Positions 61,864 to 64,000 of a stretch of 64,000 bases of DNA are shown one piece after another. The notes under the pieces are model-generated. The model saw only the letters and a list, made by a program, of their open reading frames with translations, ran no database searches and was not told where the DNA came from. Numbering within the stretch: position 1 is the first letter of the stretch; each line of letters starts with the position of its first letter. The stretch is from Actinacidiphila acididurans (GTDB lineage Bacteria; Actinomycetota; Actinomycetes; Streptomycetales; Streptomycetaceae): the NCBI RefSeq assembly GCF_016918855.1, contig NZ_JADKYB010000001.1, forward strand, positions 310,001 to 374,000, read 5' to 3'. Made by a program: the position numbers and the translations under genes.

Positions 61864-62358
61864 CTAGGTGTACTGACCCGAGAGGTTGGGGACGCGGCTG
61901 GCGGGAGGCAGCCCCTTCAGGACTGCCCTGGTGCGTGAGCGGTAGCAGGAGCCGTTGTCGGTCAGGACGCGGTGGACGGTGATGCCGGCCTGGCTGAAGA
62001 AGTTCTGTGCCCGGGTCCAGAATGCGGAGGCGGCCTCCTTCTTTTCATCGGCGAGGATTTCGCTGTAGGCCAGGCGGGAGTGATCGTCTACGGCGTTGTG
62101 GAGATAGCTGTAGCCCCCGCCGGTGCGGTTCTTTCGGCCGGCCTGACGCCCAAGCACCTGGTGGCCGCCACCGTTGGGGATGGTGCCGAGCTTCTTCCGG
62201 ATTGGTGTGCGGCGCGGGCTGAAGTGTGGGCGGCTGGAGCGATCCGCCATCCCGCCCGGGCCGCTCTCCCGGTATCGGTCCGCCCACCGTTTCGCTGTGG
62301 TGGGCGAGACGTGGAAGCGTTCAGCGGCGCGACGGAGTGGCCATTGATCGTCGACCAC
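61864..62358 (-). pseudogene. IS481 family transposase relic with two internal deletions
   Basis: The leftward frame has the N-terminal HTH ('VVDDQWPLRRAAERFHVS', 'TTAKRWADRYRESGPGGM'), then jumps from 'SPRRTP' to 'IRKKLGTIPNGGG', losing about 100 residues including the first catalytic Asp. It keeps 'YLHNAVDDHSRLAYSEILAD' and 'VHRVLTDNGSCYRSR', then jumps to the final 'KGLPPASRVPNLSGQYT', losing the catalytic Glu. Both ends are present, so the deletions were internal and in frame. Non-functional. On the opposite strand at 62368-62394, 'RNAPLTETG', the usual IS481 N-terminus, lies inverted next to it. Confidence 0.8.
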
Positions 62359-62397
62359 ACACTGGTCCGCAACGCACCCCTGACCGAGACCGGCCTG

Positions 62398-62880
62398 CTA
62401 GGGCCGCTTGGGGCCCAGGGGGCTGTCCGGGCGCAGGTTGCCTTGGTCGTCGAAGTCGTTCAGCACCGCGGGCAGGCCCTTGGTGAGCATCTTGGTGCGG
62501 ACGGCGCCAAGGATCTTGGCCATGAAGTAGCCTCCGGCCCCGGTGAAACCGGTGTGGTCGTAGGTGAAGCGAGTTCCGCCGCGGTGCGGTGCGAGCCGAT
62601 AAGCGACCTCGGTCACCTCGCCACCGCTTTCGTCCTGCCACGAGTACCGCAGCAGCGAAGGCTCGCGGACCTCCAGCACCTCGCACACCACGACGCCGCT
62701 CCAGCCGGGCTTGGGCTTCGCGACGAACGTGAACGTGGTGCCGACCGTGGTGGCGAAGCCCTCCGGCCGGGCGCCGGCGCCGGTGGCCGTCCACAACGGA
62801 ATCAGCTCCGGATCCGTGACCGCTCGCCAGACCTTCTCCGGGGGGTGCGGGTAGTCGCGGACGATGTGGATGGCGCTCAT
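62398..62880 (-). CDS. SRPBCC domain protein
   Basis: A 160-residue START-like protein. It begins 'SAIHIVRDYPHPPEKVWRAV' and shows 'GTTFTFVAKPKPGWSGVVVC' and 'GGTRFTYDHTGFTGAGGYFM'. The fold binds small hydrophobic molecules. The ATG at 62880 has GGGAG seven bases upstream. It is divergent from a TetR gene across a perfect palindrome, so its expression is probably controlled by that regulator. Its 3' end abuts the IS481 relic. Confidence 0.87.
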   Translation of the reverse strand: MSAIHIVRDYPHPPEKVWRAVTDPELIPLWTATGAGARPEGFATTVGTTFTFVAKPKPGWSGVVVCEVLEVREPSLLRYSWQDESGGEVTEVAYRLAPHRGGTRFTYDHTGFTGAGGYFMAKILGAVRTKMLTKGLPAVLNDFDDQGNLRPDSPLGPKRP

Positions 62881-62930
62881 TGAGGGCTCCCGTCGCATGC
62901 AGGCGTCAAAGCCAACACAAATCTTCATGC

Positions 62931-62946
62931 ACTGTAAACTTACAGT
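62931..62946. promoter_or_regulatory. Perfect palindrome ACTGTAA-AC-TTACAGT, TetR operator
   Basis: A 7-bp perfect inverted repeat with a 2-bp centre, midway between the divergent SRPBCC and TetR genes (51 and 38 bp from their starts). The surrounding sequence is AT-richer than the genes, as in a promoter. Confidence 0.75.
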
Positions 62947-62983
62947 AGCAGGAAATATTCGGGGACTGGACTATGCTTCGGCG

Positions 62984-63727
62984 ATGACCATGCGCACCGT
63001 GGATTGGACGGCCCTGCGGCCGCGCGACGAGGAACCCGCCGTCGAAGGGCTGCGGGAGCGCAAGAAGCGGATCCTTCGACGCCAGCTGTCCGACACAGCC
63101 ACCGAGATGTTCATGGAACGCGGCTTCGACGCCGTACGGGTCGCCGAGATCGCAGAAGCGTGCGGAGTGTCGGAGAAGACGGTGTTCAACTACTTCCCGA
63201 CCAAGGAATCCCTCGTCCTCGACATGGGCGAGGCGACGTTGAACTCCCTGCGAACCACCCTGGCCGACCCGGACCTGTCGCCGGTCGACGCGGCGTTGAA
63301 GATCCTCTCCACCGAGCTGGACGACATCACGTCATGGCTGAACTCTCAGAACGACCCCGCCGAGGCTAAGGCCATGCTTCTGCGCTTCGGCATGCTGATC
63401 AGATCCACCCCGTCCTTGCGGGCCTATCAGCGCGACACGGCCGACAGGCAAGTCGCCGTAGCCGCCGAAGTCTTGGCCCAGCGCACCGGGATGAGCCCGG
63501 ACGACCCCGAACCGCAGATCGCCGCAACCTCCCTGCTCGCACTATGGCCCATCCAGTTCCGGGCGCTGAGCAAGCACCTGAACCTCACCCAGACCTTCGA
63601 GGAACTGCGCAACGCCGTCAGCGCCGACGTCCAACGCGCAGCCCAACTCATCGACATCGGACTTAACTCACTGGCAACCCGGCCAGAGCAGCCGGAGAAA
63701 CAGCCGCCCGGCCGTGGGGCTCGATAA
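62984..63727 (+). CDS. TetR/AcrR family regulator
   Basis: A 247-residue regulator from the ATG at 62984. The HTH is 'VRVAEIAEACGVSEKTVFNYFPTK' at about residues 50-73, preceded by the helix 'RRQLSDTATEMFMERGFDA'. The ligand domain is helical ('SLRTTLADPDLSPVDAALKIL', 'LALWPIQFRALSKHLNLTQT'). It is divergent from the SRPBCC gene and probably binds the palindrome between them. Confidence 0.92.
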   Translation: MTMRTVDWTALRPRDEEPAVEGLRERKKRILRRQLSDTATEMFMERGFDAVRVAEIAEACGVSEKTVFNYFPTKESLVLDMGEATLNSLRTTLADPDLSPVDAALKILSTELDDITSWLNSQNDPAEAKAMLLRFGMLIRSTPSLRAYQRDTADRQVAVAAEVLAQRTGMSPDDPEPQIAATSLLALWPIQFRALSKHLNLTQTFEELRNAVSADVQRAAQLIDIGLNSLATRPEQPEKQPPGRGAR

Positions 63728-63800
63728 GCGACAGCGCTGCGACCGCAGTTCGCCGGGCCGGCCGACCCCGCCCCGTCACCAACCTCTGTGGGTAGAACAG

Positions 63801-64000
63801 CTAGGCGGCGGCGCGCAGGGTGTAGTGGACCGAGCGGCCGTCCTTGGAGCGCTCGGCGATGCCGCGTGCGACCAGGGCCTCCAGGGTGTTGCGGACGACG
63901 ACCGTGCTGACCGTGCGGTCGCGGTCGTCCTCGTTGTTGAGCATCCGGGTCACCTCGAGGACGGACGTCGGTTCGGTCCGGCCCTCCAGGTAGCGCACGA
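63801..64000 (-). CDS. Winged-helix-like protein, cut by the window end
   Basis: The C-terminal 65 or so codons of a gene whose start lies beyond the window. Residues 'TVSTVVVRNTLEALVARGIAERSKDGRSVHYTLRAAA' have the shape of a winged helix ending in a beta wing, as in MarR-, Fic- or ATPase-linked domains. It may be a regulator, but the family cannot be identified from this fragment. Confidence 0.5.
   Translation of the reverse strand, partial: VRYLEGRTEPTSVLEVTRMLNNEDDRDRTVSTVVVRNTLEALVARGIAERSKDGRSVHYTLRAAA

Overview
The window is high-GC actinobacterial DNA, most like Streptomyces or a close relative. Evidence: G/C-ending codons almost throughout, many GTG starts, twin-arginine secreted enzymes, and actinobacterial families (DUF3040, SPW-repeat protein, Rv1733c-like protein, CGNR zinc-finger regulator, DrrAB-type ABC pair). 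The dense mix of small regulators, oxidoreductases, efflux pumps, secreted glycosidases, transposase remnants and decayed genes suggests an accessory region such as a chromosome arm. I recognised no rRNA, tRNA, CRISPR array or replication origin.

Layout. 0-5.6 kb: DUF899 protein, epoxide hydrolase-like enzyme, MFS pump, and an ArsR/SRPBCC/VOC set divergent from a DHFR-like reductase with a duplicated ArsR-type operator. 5.7-15.8 kb: the least conventional block. An MFS pump and an HSL-type hydrolase converge on a two-gene unit encoding a 1326-aa protein (acyltransferase domain, degenerate second acyltransferase-like segment, Gly-rich linker, APH-type kinase domain) and a 491-aa helical protein of unknown function; another MFS pump follows. 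16-30 kb: small redox and regulatory modules (PPOX, HAD, TetR, Tat-exported hydrolase, aldehyde dehydrogenase, CGNR regulator with a tannase-family esterase, TetR/SDR, LysR, and two related F420-reductase-like genes). Several carry clear inverted-repeat operators. 30-32 kb: an intact IS3-family element inserted in a DUF3885 gene with a 3-bp target duplication, so the original reading frame can be rebuilt exactly.

32-42 kb: a large secreted GH3 enzyme with three C-terminal fascin-like repeats and a secreted PA14-GH2 enzyme. Between them lie an orphan Imm32-type gene, a methyltransferase with unclear ends, and a scar where a GNAT remnant meets the first codons of a Tat-secreted protein. 42-46 kb: a ribbon-helix-helix regulator, DUF4097 protein and ABC ATPase/permease, preceded by a phased array of 8-bp near-palindromes; then an SMR pump and a VOC protein. 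46.6-59 kb: a stress/dormancy-like group (orphan CtaD, small membrane protein, internally deleted UspA remnant, APH-AAA kinase fusion, LPG-synthase-type membrane protein, Rv1733c-like protein, GH65 phosphorylase/hydrolase, SPW protein, DUF3040 protein, STAS-ANTAR-GAF regulator). 59-64 kb: a dihydroflavonol-reductase-like enzyme with divergent TetR, a methyltransferase, an IS481 relic with two internal deletions, an SRPBCC gene divergent from a TetR gene around a perfect palindrome, and a gene cut by the window end.

Most modules look like self-contained regulator plus enzyme or pump cassettes. The strongest candidate for an undescribed system is the 8.1-13.7 kb pair. The best-supported new regulatory signals are the operator array at 45.2-45.4 kb and the TCACC-N9-GGTGA sites at 19.2 and 21.4 kb.
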